Origin: Pseudolabrys sp. | GTDB lineage: Bacteria; Pseudomonadota; Alphaproteobacteria; Rhizobiales; Xanthobacteraceae | NCBI GenBank assembly: GCA_030655215.1 | Contig: JAURVZ010000060.1 | Coordinates: 1-64,000, forward strand | Length of the DNA stretch: 64,000 nt | Direction of reading: 5' to 3' | Part shown: positions 26,449-35,910 of the stretch, one piece after another | Numbering within the stretch: position 1 is the first letter of the stretch | How the letters are laid out: each line of letters starts with the position of its first letter | Program-made: the position numbers and the translations under genes | Notes under the pieces: generated by a model | Database searches by the model: none | What the model was told of the DNA's origin: nothing | Seen by the model: only the letters and a program-made list of their open reading frames with translations

Positions 26449-26470
26449 GACTGCGCGTTCGCGCGCAGTC
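26449..26470 (+). terminator. Hairpin after pccB
   Basis: GACTGCGCG (26449-26457) pairs perfectly with CGCGCAGTC (26462-26470) around a stable TTCG tetraloop, followed by TTGTGCCTT. It lies 40 bases after the pccB stop. The T-run is weak. Confidence 0.55.
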
Positions 26471-26514
26471 TTGTGCCTTAGCCGCCATCAGAGCGGCATT
26501 AGGGGAGGACCGCC

Positions 26515-27471
26515 ATGCTCGCCGCAGGATTCCGCACGCTCGCTTTCACCGCTACCGCTGCCGTCATCCTCGCCGCCGCGCCGGCGCAGGCCCAATATCC
26601 CGAACGCAACATCACCCTGATCGTGCCCTATGGCGCCGGGGGCGGCACCGACATCACCGCGCGCATGCTGGCCAAGGATCTCGAAGCCGCGCTCGGCAAG
26701 CCGGTCACTGTTGAGAACCGCGCCGGTGGTGGCGGCTGGGTCGGCTGGGGCGCACTGGCGCAGGCCAAGCCCGATGGCTACATCATCGGCTATCTCAACG
26801 TACCGAGCATGTATGCCGGCTATCTCGACAAGCAATACAAGCGCAGCGAGACGCTCGACAGCTTTACGCCGCTGATGAACCACGTGCTCGATTATAATGT
26901 CTGGGCGGTGAAAGCGGACTCGCCGTTCAAGAGCGTCAAGGACATCGTCGAGGCGGCGAAGAAAACGCCGGAGACGCTCACCGTGTCGGCCTTCGGCGCC
27001 GGCTCCGACGATCACCTCGCCATTCTTTCAATGGAGGTCGAGAACAAGATCAAGATGATCACCGTGCATCACAAGAGCACGGCCGAGGCCAAGACCGCCG
27101 CGCTCGGCGGCCACATCCATGTGCTAGGGGCCAACATCAGCGAAGTGGCGGAGGAGGCCAAGGCCGGCACCATCCGCATTCTCGGCGTCATGTCGCCGGA
27201 GCGCTCGCGCTTCATGCCGGACGCGCCGACCTTCAAGGAGCAGGGTTTCAATCAGAACTGGTCGGTGTCGCGCGGCATCGCAGCGCCCGCGGGTCTGCCG
27301 AAAGATGTCGAGGCCAGGCTCGTCGCCGCACTGGAGAAGACGCTGAATTCCAAGGAGCACCAGGACAAGGCGGCCTCGCTCAGCCTCGAGCCGCGCGTCA
27401 TCAAAGGTGCGGAGTATGTGAAGTTTCTGAAGGACAACGAGGTGTCGACCAAGACGTTGATGGGGTGGTGA
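26515..27471 (+). CDS. Tripartite tricarboxylate transporter substrate-binding protein (Bug/TctC family)
   Basis: The 318-residue protein has a signal peptide (cut near AQA/QY) and Bug-family motifs: YPERNITLIVPYGAGGGTDITARMLA, NRAGGGGWVGWGALAQAKPDGYIIG, and the C-terminal GLPKDVEARLVAALEK. It should bind a small carboxylate in the periplasm. No TctA or TctB membrane genes are adjacent, so it is an orphan receptor, as is common in this family. GGGGAGGA precedes ATG 26515. Confidence 0.92.
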   Translation: MLAAGFRTLAFTATAAVILAAAPAQAQYPERNITLIVPYGAGGGTDITARMLAKDLEAALGKPVTVENRAGGGGWVGWGALAQAKPDGYIIGYLNVPSMYAGYLDKQYKRSETLDSFTPLMNHVLDYNVWAVKADSPFKSVKDIVEAAKKTPETLTVSAFGAGSDDHLAILSMEVENKIKMITVHHKSTAEAKTAALGGHIHVLGANISEVAEEAKAGTIRILGVMSPERSRFMPDAPTFKEQGFNQNWSVSRGIAAPAGLPKDVEARLVAALEKTLNSKEHQDKAASLSLEPRVIKGAEYVKFLKDNEVSTKTLMGW

Positions 27472-27504
27472 GGGGGCAGGGGCGCGAGCGCTTCAACTTT
27501 TAAC

Positions 27505-27612
27505 CCGTCATCCTGAGGTGCGAGCGCACTTGCGCGAGCCTCGAAGGAGACGGCCGCGCTATACGGGCCGTCGCCCTTCGGGGCTCGCTCCGCTCGCACC
27601 TCAGGTTGACGG
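27505..27612. repeat. Intergenic palindrome of the CCGTCATCCTGAGGTGCGAG type
   Basis: The arms CCGTCATCCTGAGGTGCGAGCG (from 27505) and CGCTCGCACCTCAGGTTGACGG (to 27612) are inverted with one mismatch region. An inner inverted pair is present (GACGGCC / GGCCGTC). It fills the gap after the TctC gene. A partial relative lies at about 38248-38290. Confidence 0.75.
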
Positions 27613-27640
27613 AGTGAAGTGATGCATCGCCCACAAACAA

Positions 27641-27668
27641 CGTCATGGCCGGGCTTGTCCCGGCCACG
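27641..27668. repeat. Short intergenic hairpin repeat (CATGGCCGGGCTTGTCCCGGCCA type)
   Basis: TGGCCGGGC-TTG-TCCCGGCCA forms a hairpin that shares its core with an arm of the palindrome at 15260-15356. It abuts the 5' end of a gene remnant, whose reading frame starts inside or directly after it. Confidence 0.65.
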
Positions 27669-27669
27669 A

Positions 27670-28024
27670 GAGAACCCTGAAATCTACAATCAAAGGTAAA
27701 CCGCAATATTTCGACTGGGATCGTGAGGCACTCCTTGCCGCCATCCAAACCAGAATATCACGCAAAGATCGCCGTGAATTGGTCCAGGGCGGCCCGTATC
27801 AAAAGTACATTCTCATACTGATCACGGATGAATTTGTGCTCGGTAGATCTTTGGTAGATGAGTTTTTGAACGATGCGGTCTTTGAGGTTCAGATGCTCAC
27901 AGACGTCTTTCTTGCCTTGGGCTACGATCCCTCGATCAAAGAGTGTCCGGTCTTCTCGCTATCTCTTTCGAAGCCCGTTGAGCGGACCAGCGACGTCACC
28001 CCTAAACCTCCTTCCTCCCTCTAA
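27670..28024 (+). pseudogene. 5'-truncated remnant of an unknown gene
   Basis: One frame is open from the repeat element to a TAA at 28022-28024, with no ATG before the conserved-looking part. Only a TTG at 27779 is available, and coding-like sequence (KPQYFDWDREALLAAI, SRKDRRELVQGGP) already runs upstream of it. The product contains YQKYILILITDEFVLGRSLVDE and LALGYDPSIKECPVF and is rich in Asp, Phe and Leu. It is less GC-rich than its neighbours, which suggests transfer. The family is not recognised. It overlaps the convergent DUF411 gene by 23 bases. The region from 27472 to 28001 holds only this and two repeats. Confidence 0.5.
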
Positions 28025-28490
28025 ACCTCCCGAACATCTTCCGCCCCTCAGCCCCGAACAACACCACCTCATACACATCGCTCGCGCCAGCCACGTCCAT
28101 GCCCGGCGAACTTGCAGGCATGCCGGGCACGGCGAGGCCAACAGCGCGCGGCTTCTCGGCCAGCAGTTTGCGGATCGACGGGTAGGGCACATGGCCTTCA
28201 ATGACGTAGCCGCCGATCTCGGCGGTGTGGCATGACGCGAGGTCCTTCGGCACGCCGAGGCGTTTCTTCACCGCGTCCATGTTGGCCGTTGCCGTCACCG
28301 AGACATTCAGTCCGGCCTTGCGCAAATAATCGACCCAGCCATCGCAGCAGCCGCATTGCGGATCCTTGCTCGCGGTCATCTTTGGCAGTGCGGTTTTCCC
28401 GCTTCCTTGCGCCCAACCGGTACATGAAAAAACAGGAACGGCCAGCAGCCCGAACGAAAATCCGCGCCGCGTCATGACTTGTGGAGGCAT
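28002..28490 (-). CDS. DUF411-family exported metal-binding protein
   Basis: The ATG at 28490, with AGGA 8 bases upstream, gives 162 residues. The N-terminus has TRRGFSF followed by a hydrophobic run, which fits a Tat signal. The mature part has the DUF411 signature: KDPQCGCCDGWVDYLRKAG, LASCHTAEIGGYVIEGHVP and GLAVPGMPASSPGM. DUF411 proteins are small periplasmic proteins often found with copper genes, and the CGCC cluster probably binds metal. No copper ATPase or CopZ gene is near. It is divergent from the next gene. Confidence 0.85.
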   Translation of the reverse strand: MPPQVMTRRGFSFGLLAVPVFSCTGWAQGSGKTALPKMTASKDPQCGCCDGWVDYLRKAGLNVSVTATANMDAVKKRLGVPKDLASCHTAEIGGYVIEGHVPYPSIRKLLAEKPRAVGLAVPGMPASSPGMDVAGASDVYEVVLFGAEGRKMFGRFRGRKEV

Positions 28491-28665
28491 GTGTTGGTTC
28501 CTGCTCATTCGGTTGAGGACACAGCGTAACAGAAGTCGGCTTTTTTGTGCTCCGTTCTGTCGCGTCAGATCAGCGCGCGGGGGCAGCGCATTTGGTCGTA
28601 GGGTGCAGTCGGGGCGCGCTGATGCTATATTGGCGGCGAGCCCTTCGTTCACAGGAAATGGCCTT

Positions 28666-29217
28666 TTGAAAAAGTTTCTCCTTGCTCTCGCCATCTCCGC
28701 CACACTCTGTAGCGCTGCGTCCGCGCAACTCGTCAACGAGAACCTGCTGGTCACGATCCCCGAAGGCTACAAGGTCGGCTTCAACGCCAAGCAGCCGAAG
28801 ATGATCATGCAGGAAATGGTGCCGCAGGCGGAAACGGTGGAGGCGTGGACCGAGATGGTCACGGTGCAGGTCTTCCTCGGCATGAAAGGCGTCACGCCGG
28901 CCCACTATGCCAGCAACATGCAAGAAATCTGGGCCAAGTCCTGTCCCAATGCAAAATCGCTGCCCGTCGCCAACGGCGCGGAGAATGGCTATCCATTTCT
29001 GTTGTGGGTGTCGTCCTGTCCGCGCAACACGACAACGGGCAAGCCGGAGATCACCTGGTTCAAGGCGATGCAGGGCCAAGACAGTTTCTATCTGGTGCAG
29101 AAGGCGTTCAAGTTCGAGCCATCGAAAGCGCAGATCGAAACCTGGACGACGTATCTAAAGAAAGTCTCGGTCTGCGATTCACGTCGCGCCGATCGGCCCT
29201 GTCCGAAAACAAACTGA
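28666..29217 (+). CDS. Exported protein of unknown function
   Basis: A TTG at 28666, with AGGAAA about 8 bases upstream, gives 183 residues and a clean signal peptide (KKFLLALAISATLCSAASAQ). Longer in-frame starts do not give an exported protein. The mature domain (LVTIPEGYKVGFNAKQPK, WTEMVTVQVFLGMKGVTPAHYASN, WFKAMQGQDSFYLVQKAF) has four cysteines and looks like a compact alpha/beta periplasmic domain. The family is not recognised. The next gene starts 10 bases after its stop, so they are probably cotranscribed. Confidence 0.75.
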   Translation: MKKFLLALAISATLCSAASAQLVNENLLVTIPEGYKVGFNAKQPKMIMQEMVPQAETVEAWTEMVTVQVFLGMKGVTPAHYASNMQEIWAKSCPNAKSLPVANGAENGYPFLLWVSSCPRNTTTGKPEITWFKAMQGQDSFYLVQKAFKFEPSKAQIETWTTYLKKVSVCDSRRADRPCPKTN

Positions 29218-29227
29218 GGAGTTCAAT

Positions 29228-29617
29228 ATGCCAACGCCGATCGAATACGCCGATGCCTCACCGCAAGTGCGTGCGGTCTATGACGACATCAAGACGTCGC
29301 GCAATGTGCCGGACGTCAATAATTTCTGGAAGTATCTCGCCAATGATCCGGCGACGCTGAAGCGCACGTGGGAGAGCATCAAAGAAGTCATGTCGCCCGG
29401 CGCGCTCGATCCCTTCACCAAAGAACTGGTCTACCTAGCAGTGTCCGTTACCAATGGCTGCGGCTATTGCACGGCGAGCCACAGTGCCGCGGCGCGCAAG
29501 GCCGGCATGACCGATGCCATGTTCGGCGAGTTGATGGCCGTCACCGGAATGGCAAACGAGACCAACCGGCTCGCGAATGGTTATCGCGTACCGGTCGATC
29601 CCGCATTTCAGAAGTAG
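29228..29617 (+). CDS. Carboxymuconolactone decarboxylase-family / AhpD-like protein
   Basis: The 129-residue protein has the AhpD-type redox motif CGYCTASH (C78, C81, H85) in an all-helical CMD domain. This arrangement supports disulfide-based peroxidase activity rather than true decarboxylation. GAGGAGTT lies before ATG 29228. It probably shares a transcript with the exported protein upstream. The partner reductase is unknown. Confidence 0.88.
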   Translation: MPTPIEYADASPQVRAVYDDIKTSRNVPDVNNFWKYLANDPATLKRTWESIKEVMSPGALDPFTKELVYLAVSVTNGCGYCTASHSAAARKAGMTDAMFGELMAVTGMANETNRLANGYRVPVDPAFQK

Positions 29618-29623
29618 CTGACG

Positions 29624-29974
29624 CTACTGATTGCTGTTCTTGCCTTCGGCCGCTTCGCTCGGCGGGTTCGGCGCGATGGTCGGCGCGGTTGAACCGGAGC
29701 CGGTCGTGGCGCGCTCGGTCGGCGCTGTCGCTGCCGGCATTGTCGAACTCGACACAGCGGGCGGCGTGTCAGATGCCATGGTCGGCTGCGAGCCTTGGTA
29801 ATGGCTGTTGATCGCCAGGCCCGTCAGCACGACGACGATGGCGAGGAAGGCGGCCACCTTGACCAGTGCATTGGAGTCGCGCGGCTCGGGCGTCACCAGC
29901 GGTGCCGGCTCCGGCGTGTTCGGTTTGAGCCGCGAGTCTTCGCTCTCGGGCAACTTGTTCACATTCAAATCCAT
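29624..29974 (-). CDS. Single-pass membrane protein with Pro/Thr/Ser-rich tail
   Basis: GGAGG 6 bases before ATG 29974 decides the start, giving 116 residues (an upstream ATG at 30007 lies in a hairpin). The protein has an acidic, Pro-rich N-terminus, one transmembrane segment (LVKVAAFLAIVVVLTGLAI) and a low-complexity periplasmic tail ending AAEGKNSNQ. The next gene (30041-30412) has the same plan and the same GSGST motif in the tail, so they are paralogues in tandem. No known function. Confidence 0.7.
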   Translation of the reverse strand: MDLNVNKLPESEDSRLKPNTPEPAPLVTPEPRDSNALVKVAAFLAIVVVLTGLAINSHYQGSQPTMASDTPPAVSSSTMPAATAPTERATTGSGSTAPTIAPNPPSEAAEGKNSNQ

Positions 29975-29994
29975 TTGTGCCTCCGCATAGAGTT

Positions 29995-30021
29995 CATCCG
30001 GCGCCATGAAGGCGCCGGATG
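29995..30021 (-). terminator. Hairpin between the two tandem membrane-protein genes
   Basis: CATCCGGCGCC (29995-30005) pairs perfectly over 11 bp with GGCGCCGGATG (30011-30021) around a 5-base loop. It follows the stop of the gene ending at 30041 and precedes the start at 29974. No T-run is present, so it may stabilise or attenuate rather than end the transcript. Confidence 0.5.
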
Positions 30022-30040
30022 TCTTGTTTGCTCGTTCAGG

Positions 30041-30412
30041 TTACTGCTGAGCCGGAGCGGCGGGCGCTGCCGGAGCGGGGGCAGCTGACGGCGCCGGATT
30101 GGTCATCGGCGACGTCGAGCCTGAGCCCGTTGTGCTCGGAGGCGTCACATTGCGCACCGGACCGCTATTGGTCGTCGTGAGCGGCGCCGGGTTAGCGCCC
30201 GGCGCGCTGGCCGAGTTCTCGGTTCCGCCATTATTCCAGCCGGCAAGCACGACGAAAGCGATCAGGGCAACGACTGCCAGGCCGGCAACCCAGCCCCAAA
30301 CGCCACCGCTGCTCTCTTCGCGCAGGGCGGGCTGCAGTCCTGGTTGAATGAAATTCGGGTCGGTATTCCGCGGATCGTCAAGCCGCTGGTCGGTATAACG
30401 GGGATCTGACAT
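30041..30412 (-). CDS. Single-pass membrane protein with Pro/Ala/Thr-rich tail
   Basis: The 123-residue protein starts MSDPRYTDQRLDDPRNTDPN, a polar Asp/Arg-rich N-terminus. It has one transmembrane segment (GWVAGLAVVALIAFVVLAGW) and a low-complexity tail rich in Ala, Pro and Thr ending APAAPAAPAQQ. An AAGGAGG Shine-Dalgarno precedes ATG 30412. A near-match EcfG promoter lies at 30456-30481. It is a tandem paralogue in layout of the next gene downstream. An envelope role under stress is a guess. Confidence 0.75.
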   Translation of the reverse strand: MSDPRYTDQRLDDPRNTDPNFIQPGLQPALREESSGGVWGWVAGLAVVALIAFVVLAGWNNGGTENSASAPGANPAPLTTTNSGPVRNVTPPSTTGSGSTSPMTNPAPSAAPAPAAPAAPAQQ

Positions 30413-30455
30413 GGATATCCTCCTTGGTTCCGGACGTTGTTCGTCTCGGAGAGGA

Positions 30456-30481
30456 AACCCGCAAAGGTCGAGTCCGGTTCC
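30456..30481 (-). promoter_or_regulatory. Near-match EcfG-type promoter
   Basis: On the minus strand, GGAAC (30477-30481), 17 bases, then GGTT (30456-30459). The consensus is CGTT, so one position differs. It lies about 44 bases upstream of the ATG at 30412. Confidence 0.4.
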
Positions 30482-30506
30482 TGATTCTATTTAGGGAACA
30501 CGGCTG

Positions 30507-30704
30507 CTATGCCGTTTTGGGAACCACCTTGGGGGTGGTCACGCGGACGGCGAGGACCCAGGCCAGCCAGAAAACGATGAAAAAGGCCGCCAGGAAGACC
30601 GGCAGGCTGGTCGCGGGCGACCATTGTTCCACTGTCCGGCCAATGGCATAGGCGCCGACATCGCCGATCAAAACGAACACGATGTAATAAATCATGATCT
30701 GCAC
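30507..30704 (-). CDS. Small two-helix membrane protein
   Basis: A GTG at 30704, with GAGAGG 8 bases upstream, gives 65 residues (an ATG three codons later is the alternative). Two hydrophobic helices are clear: IMIYYIVFVLIGDVGAYAIG and LPVFLAAFFIVFWLAWVLAV. They are followed by a basic C-terminus. No family is recognised, though similar small proteins occur next to transporters. It is divergent from the EamA gene. Confidence 0.65.
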   Translation of the reverse strand: MQIMIYYIVFVLIGDVGAYAIGRTVEQWSPATSLPVFLAAFFIVFWLAWVLAVRVTTPKVVPKTA

Positions 30705-30849
30705 GGCGAACCCTCTCTCTCGCCCGCTTCATCTCGCAACTGCGTTGCGGGTGGCGGCGGCGACAGTTCAGGTGCTCACACTTGGCGCAGGAATGCTATA
30801 GCGCCTTGCCTCATTGAGTCGCGCGAGCGTCATTTCTTACGAGATTTTT

Positions 30850-31731
30850 ATGCCCCTGAGCCGTTTCGCGGTCATCGCTGCGCCCGTCATCTTCGTGCTG
30901 TTGTGGAGCACGGGATTCATCGGCGCGCGCTATGGGCTGCCTTATATCGAGCCGATGACCTTTCTCGGCCTGCGCATGGTGTTCGTCGTCGCCATTCTCG
31001 GCGCGATTGCCGTTATCGGCGGTGCACGCATGCTGACGGGTCCGGAGATCGGTCACAGCCTCGTCGTCGGCGCGATGGTGCACTGGCTCTATCTCGGCGG
31101 CGTCTTCATCGCCATCAGCCAAGGCGTGCCGGCCGGTGTGTCGGCGCTGATCCCCGGATTACAACCGATCCTTACCTCGACCATTGCCAATCGTTTCATG
31201 GGCGAGGCGGTAACGCGGCTGCAATGGGCCGGCCTCGCGCTCGGACTTGTTGGCGTCGCACTCGTGCTGCACGACCGTTCGCTGGTCATGTCCGGCACTT
31301 TGTTCGGCTGGATCTGCAATGTGATCTCGCTGTTCGGCATCACGCTCGGCGCGCTGTACCAGAAGCGCTATTGCGGCAACATCGACTGGCGCGCCGGCAA
31401 CCTCATGCAATATGCCGGCGCTGCGGTGCTATTCGGCATTGCCGCCTTTGCTTTCGAGACGCGCGTCATCCACTGGACCGGCGAACTGGTGTTCGCCTTG
31501 GCCTGGCTGATTCTGGTGCTGTCGATCGGCGCCGTTGGCCTGATGTACTGGCTGATCCGCCGTTCGGCCTCGACCGGTTTCGCCAGCCTGTTTTATCTGG
31601 TGCCGGCGGTGACGGCCCTGATGGCCTACATTTTGTTCGGCGAAAAGCTTGACGCCATTTCGATCGCCGGCATGGTGGTTTGTGCCGCCGGTGTCGTGCT
31701 GGTCAATCGCGCCGCGCCGAAAAAGACGTAA
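30850..31731 (+). CDS. EamA/DMT-family drug/metabolite transporter
   Basis: ATG 30850 gives 293 residues (MPLSRFAVIAAPVIFVLLWSTGFIGARYGLPYIEPMTF). Ten transmembrane segments arise from two EamA repeats (LGLRMVFVVAILGAIAV; the second ends AISIAGMVVCAAGVVLVNR). The motif WSTGFIGARY is typical of RhaT/YdcZ-type exporters. The substrate is unknown. It converges on the thioesterase gene with a gap of 3 bases. Confidence 0.9.
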   Translation: MPLSRFAVIAAPVIFVLLWSTGFIGARYGLPYIEPMTFLGLRMVFVVAILGAIAVIGGARMLTGPEIGHSLVVGAMVHWLYLGGVFIAISQGVPAGVSALIPGLQPILTSTIANRFMGEAVTRLQWAGLALGLVGVALVLHDRSLVMSGTLFGWICNVISLFGITLGALYQKRYCGNIDWRAGNLMQYAGAAVLFGIAAFAFETRVIHWTGELVFALAWLILVLSIGAVGLMYWLIRRSASTGFASLFYLVPAVTALMAYILFGEKLDAISIAGMVVCAAGVVLVNRAAPKKT

Positions 31732-31734
31732 GCC

Positions 31735-32142
31735 TTACTTCTTTTTGTCGAGCACCATTTGCGTCTGCGTTACCATGGCGCACAGCTTGCCGTCGCCGCG
31801 GGTGATGCGCGTCTGCCAGACCATGGTGGTGCGGCCGCGATGCAGCGGGATGCATTCGGCGTAAGCCGTGTCGCCGATCGGTATGCCGGCAAAGAAATTG
31901 GTCTTGCTCTCGATCGTCGTCGTGCTCTGGCCCTCAGTGAGATTGGCTGACGCCGCCGTGCCGCCGATATTATCGGCCAGCGCCATGATCGCGCCGCCAT
32001 GCATGATGTTGAAGCGGTTGTTCAGCTCCGGCCGCACGGTCAGCTCGGCGGTGATCTTGTCGCGCGAGACGAGCGTCACCTTGAGGCCGAGAAACTCGGC
32101 GAAAGGCGGCTGCTGATAGGCCATCGGGTTGACGTCGCTCAT
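31735..32142 (-). CDS. PaaI-like hotdog-fold acyl-CoA thioesterase
   Basis: GGAG 6 bases before ATG 32142 gives 135 residues (MSDVNPMAYQQPPFAEFLGLKV). The hotdog signature NIMHGGAIMALADNIGGTAA contains the HGG motif and the catalytic acidic residue typical of this superfamily. The C-terminus has GRTTMVWQTRITRGDGKL. It should hydrolyse an acyl-CoA, perhaps a phenylacetate-type side product. The substrate is not predicted. The peroxiredoxin terminator lies just upstream. Confidence 0.87.
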   Translation of the reverse strand: MSDVNPMAYQQPPFAEFLGLKVTLVSRDKITAELTVRPELNNRFNIMHGGAIMALADNIGGTAASANLTEGQSTTTIESKTNFFAGIPIGDTAYAECIPLHRGRTTMVWQTRITRGDGKLCAMVTQTQMVLDKKK

Positions 32143-32161
32143 TATATTCTCCGGGCAGGGC

Positions 32162-32198
32162 ACAAAAAGAAAAGGGCGCGGATTTGGCCCGCGCCCTT
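32162..32198 (-). terminator. Intrinsic terminator of the peroxiredoxin gene
   Basis: On the minus strand, AAGGGCGCGG pairs with CCGCGCCCTT over 10 bp (plus-strand arms 32172-32181 and 32189-32198), followed by TTCTTTTT. It lies 29 bases after the peroxiredoxin stop. Confidence 0.85.
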
Positions 32199-32226
32199 CG
32201 TCTATAGCAAAGAAAATCCGCGGCGT

Positions 32227-32886
32227 TTACTTAGGCTGCGGCACCGTGCGCAGGTAAGGCTTCACGGTCTTGTAGCCTTCCGGATAAAGCGTCTTGGCTT
32301 CATCATTGGTGATCGCTGCGGTCAGGATCACGTCGTCGCCTTGCTTCCAGTCGGCCGGCGTCGCGACGCGATGCTTGGCATTGAGCTGCAGACTGTCGAT
32401 GACGCGCAGGATTTCCTGGAAGTTGCGGCCGACCGCCATCGGATAGACCAGGATCAGTTTGATCTTCTTGTCCTGGCCGATGATGTAGACATTGCGCACG
32501 GTCTGGTTATCGGCCGGCGTGCGGCCTTCCGAGGTGCCTGAGGTCGAGGCCGGCAGCATGCCGTAGGCCTTCGAAATCTTCAGCTCGGTGTCGCCGATCA
32601 TCGGATAGTTCGGCGCGAAGCCGCCGACATCCTTGATGTCGACCGCCCACTTGGCGTGGTTCTCGACCGGATCGACCGACAGGCCGATGACCTTGGCATC
32701 GCGCTTGTCGAATTCCGGCTTCAGGCGAGCGACCGTGCCGAGCTCTGTGGTGCAAACCGGGGTGAAGTCCTTCGGATGCGAGAAAAGCACGCCCCAGGAC
32801 GAGCCGAGCCAGTCGTGAAAGCGGATTTTGCCTTCGGTGGTTTCCGCTTCGAAGTCCGGCGCGGTGTCGCCAATCGCCAAAGTCAT
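32227..32886 (-). CDS. 1-Cys peroxiredoxin (Prx6 type)
   Basis: ATG 32886 gives 219 residues with the peroxidatic Cys45 in DFTPVCTTELG. No other Cys is present, which defines the 1-Cys class. The C-terminal domain has the Prx6 pattern DNQTVRNVYIIGQDKKIKLILVYP and the dimer region KTVKPYLRTVPQ. It reduces H2O2 and organic peroxides in the cytosol, using an external thiol. It is divergent from pccA across about 250 bases. Its own terminator follows. Confidence 0.93.
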   Translation of the reverse strand: MTLAIGDTAPDFEAETTEGKIRFHDWLGSSWGVLFSHPKDFTPVCTTELGTVARLKPEFDKRDAKVIGLSVDPVENHAKWAVDIKDVGGFAPNYPMIGDTELKISKAYGMLPASTSGTSEGRTPADNQTVRNVYIIGQDKKIKLILVYPMAVGRNFQEILRVIDSLQLNAKHRVATPADWKQGDDVILTAAITNDEAKTLYPEGYKTVKPYLRTVPQPK

Positions 32887-33135
32887 GTGAGAATCTCCAA
32901 TTCGTCGAAAATGAAATGATCCGGCGCTTAATATAGGTGTCGCTTGCAGAGGGGAATAGGTGGCCTGCGAAAGAGCATGGATACAGCGCCGGGCGCGCGC
33001 GGCGTAGCTCAAAGCCACTGCGGCAGCCGTCGTGGCGGCAAGGATATTCTCAGTGCCCGGCGGCCCGGTGCATTGACATTTCGCTGCAGTGCCGCAAAGT
33101 CCAAAACAGGCAATGGGGTGGGGAATAAGGCGGCT

Positions 33136-35139
<2,004 letters not shown>

Positions 35140-35204
35140 CGTTCCAACGGCAGGAACCCGCGACGCGACGGGGCGTTGGTCCGCACACCCCAAGGACCAG
35201 CACC

Positions 35205-35417
35205 ATGCCGCCAAAAGAACCGCGCGACGCGCCCGACCTCGAACCCGACAATGAGCCCGATATCGTCGGCTCCGACGTGATCGAAGACATTCCGCCGAGC
35301 GACGCTCTCACGGAAGACGGCGGCAATCCCGATCATCCGATCCACGATGAGGATGAAGAGGATCTCGGGCCGGAGGACTATGAGCGCGAGATCGACAACG
35401 CCAACAGCGCGGTTTGA
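35205..35417 (+). CDS. Small highly acidic protein
   Basis: ATG 35205, after an AAGGA stretch, gives 70 residues. Roughly a third are Asp or Glu (DLEPDNEPDIVGSD, DEDEEDLGPEDYEREID), so its isoelectric point is very low. No domain is recognised and it is probably disordered. It lies 65 bases after pccA on the same strand and 33 bases before the next gene, so it may be part of the pccA transcript. It may act as a chaperone-like or charge-shield protein, but this is only a guess. Confidence 0.65.
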   Translation: MPPKEPRDAPDLEPDNEPDIVGSDVIEDIPPSDALTEDGGNPDHPIHDEDEEDLGPEDYEREIDNANSAV

Positions 35418-35450
35418 TCGCGGGCTTAGCCTTCTGTATATCGGACGGCG

Positions 35451-35909
35451 ATGACTTTGTACTTCGCCTATGGCTCGAACATGCACCGCGCCGCCATGCA
35501 GGCGCGGTGTCCGTCTGCGCGTGCGTTAGGCGCGGCCAAGCTCGACAGCTACAGGTACTTCATCGGCGTTGATGGCTGGGGTTCGGTGAAGCCTGCACCC
35601 GGCGGGTCGGTGCACGGCGTGCTGTGGCGGCTGACGCCGCGCGATCTCGCCGCGCTGCATTCATACGAATTGCTGCACAAGGGACTTTATGATGTGCGCT
35701 ATTTACCGGTGCGGATCGGTGCGCGCCGAGCGCTGGCCATGCTCTATGTGCTGCGCCGGCGCAGCAACGGCCGGCCGAAGCCGGGTTATGCTGAAATGTG
35801 CGCCGCTGCCGCGCGCACATGGGGTTTGCCGGAGCGCTATGTCCGCTCGGTCGCGCGCTGGTCGACATCGCGCTGGACCGGCAGCCGGGTGATCGGTTGC
35901 GGAACCTGA
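35451..35909 (+). CDS. Gamma-glutamylcyclotransferase-family protein
   Basis: The 152-residue protein has the GGCT fold marker YGSNMHR at residues 7-13 and the ligand-binding GVDGWGSVKPAPGGSVHGVLWRL. The catalytic Glu candidate is in LHSYELLHKG. Family members cleave gamma-glutamyl peptides or act as AIG2-like proteins. The substrate is not predicted. The stop lies 1 base before the acylphosphatase ATG, so the two are coupled. Confidence 0.85.
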   Translation: MTLYFAYGSNMHRAAMQARCPSARALGAAKLDSYRYFIGVDGWGSVKPAPGGSVHGVLWRLTPRDLAALHSYELLHKGLYDVRYLPVRIGARRALAMLYVLRRRSNGRPKPGYAEMCAAAARTWGLPERYVRSVARWSTSRWTGSRVIGCGT

Positions 35910-35910
35910 C

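Noticed and set aside
27505-27668. Possible CRISPR array or MITE from repeated palindromes
   Set aside because: The units are not evenly spaced repeats with unique spacers, and no cas gene is present.
33074-33110. TTGACA-type sigma-70 promoter before pccA
   Set aside because: TTGACA is present at 33074, but no convincing -10 follows at 16-18 bases, so it is not listed.
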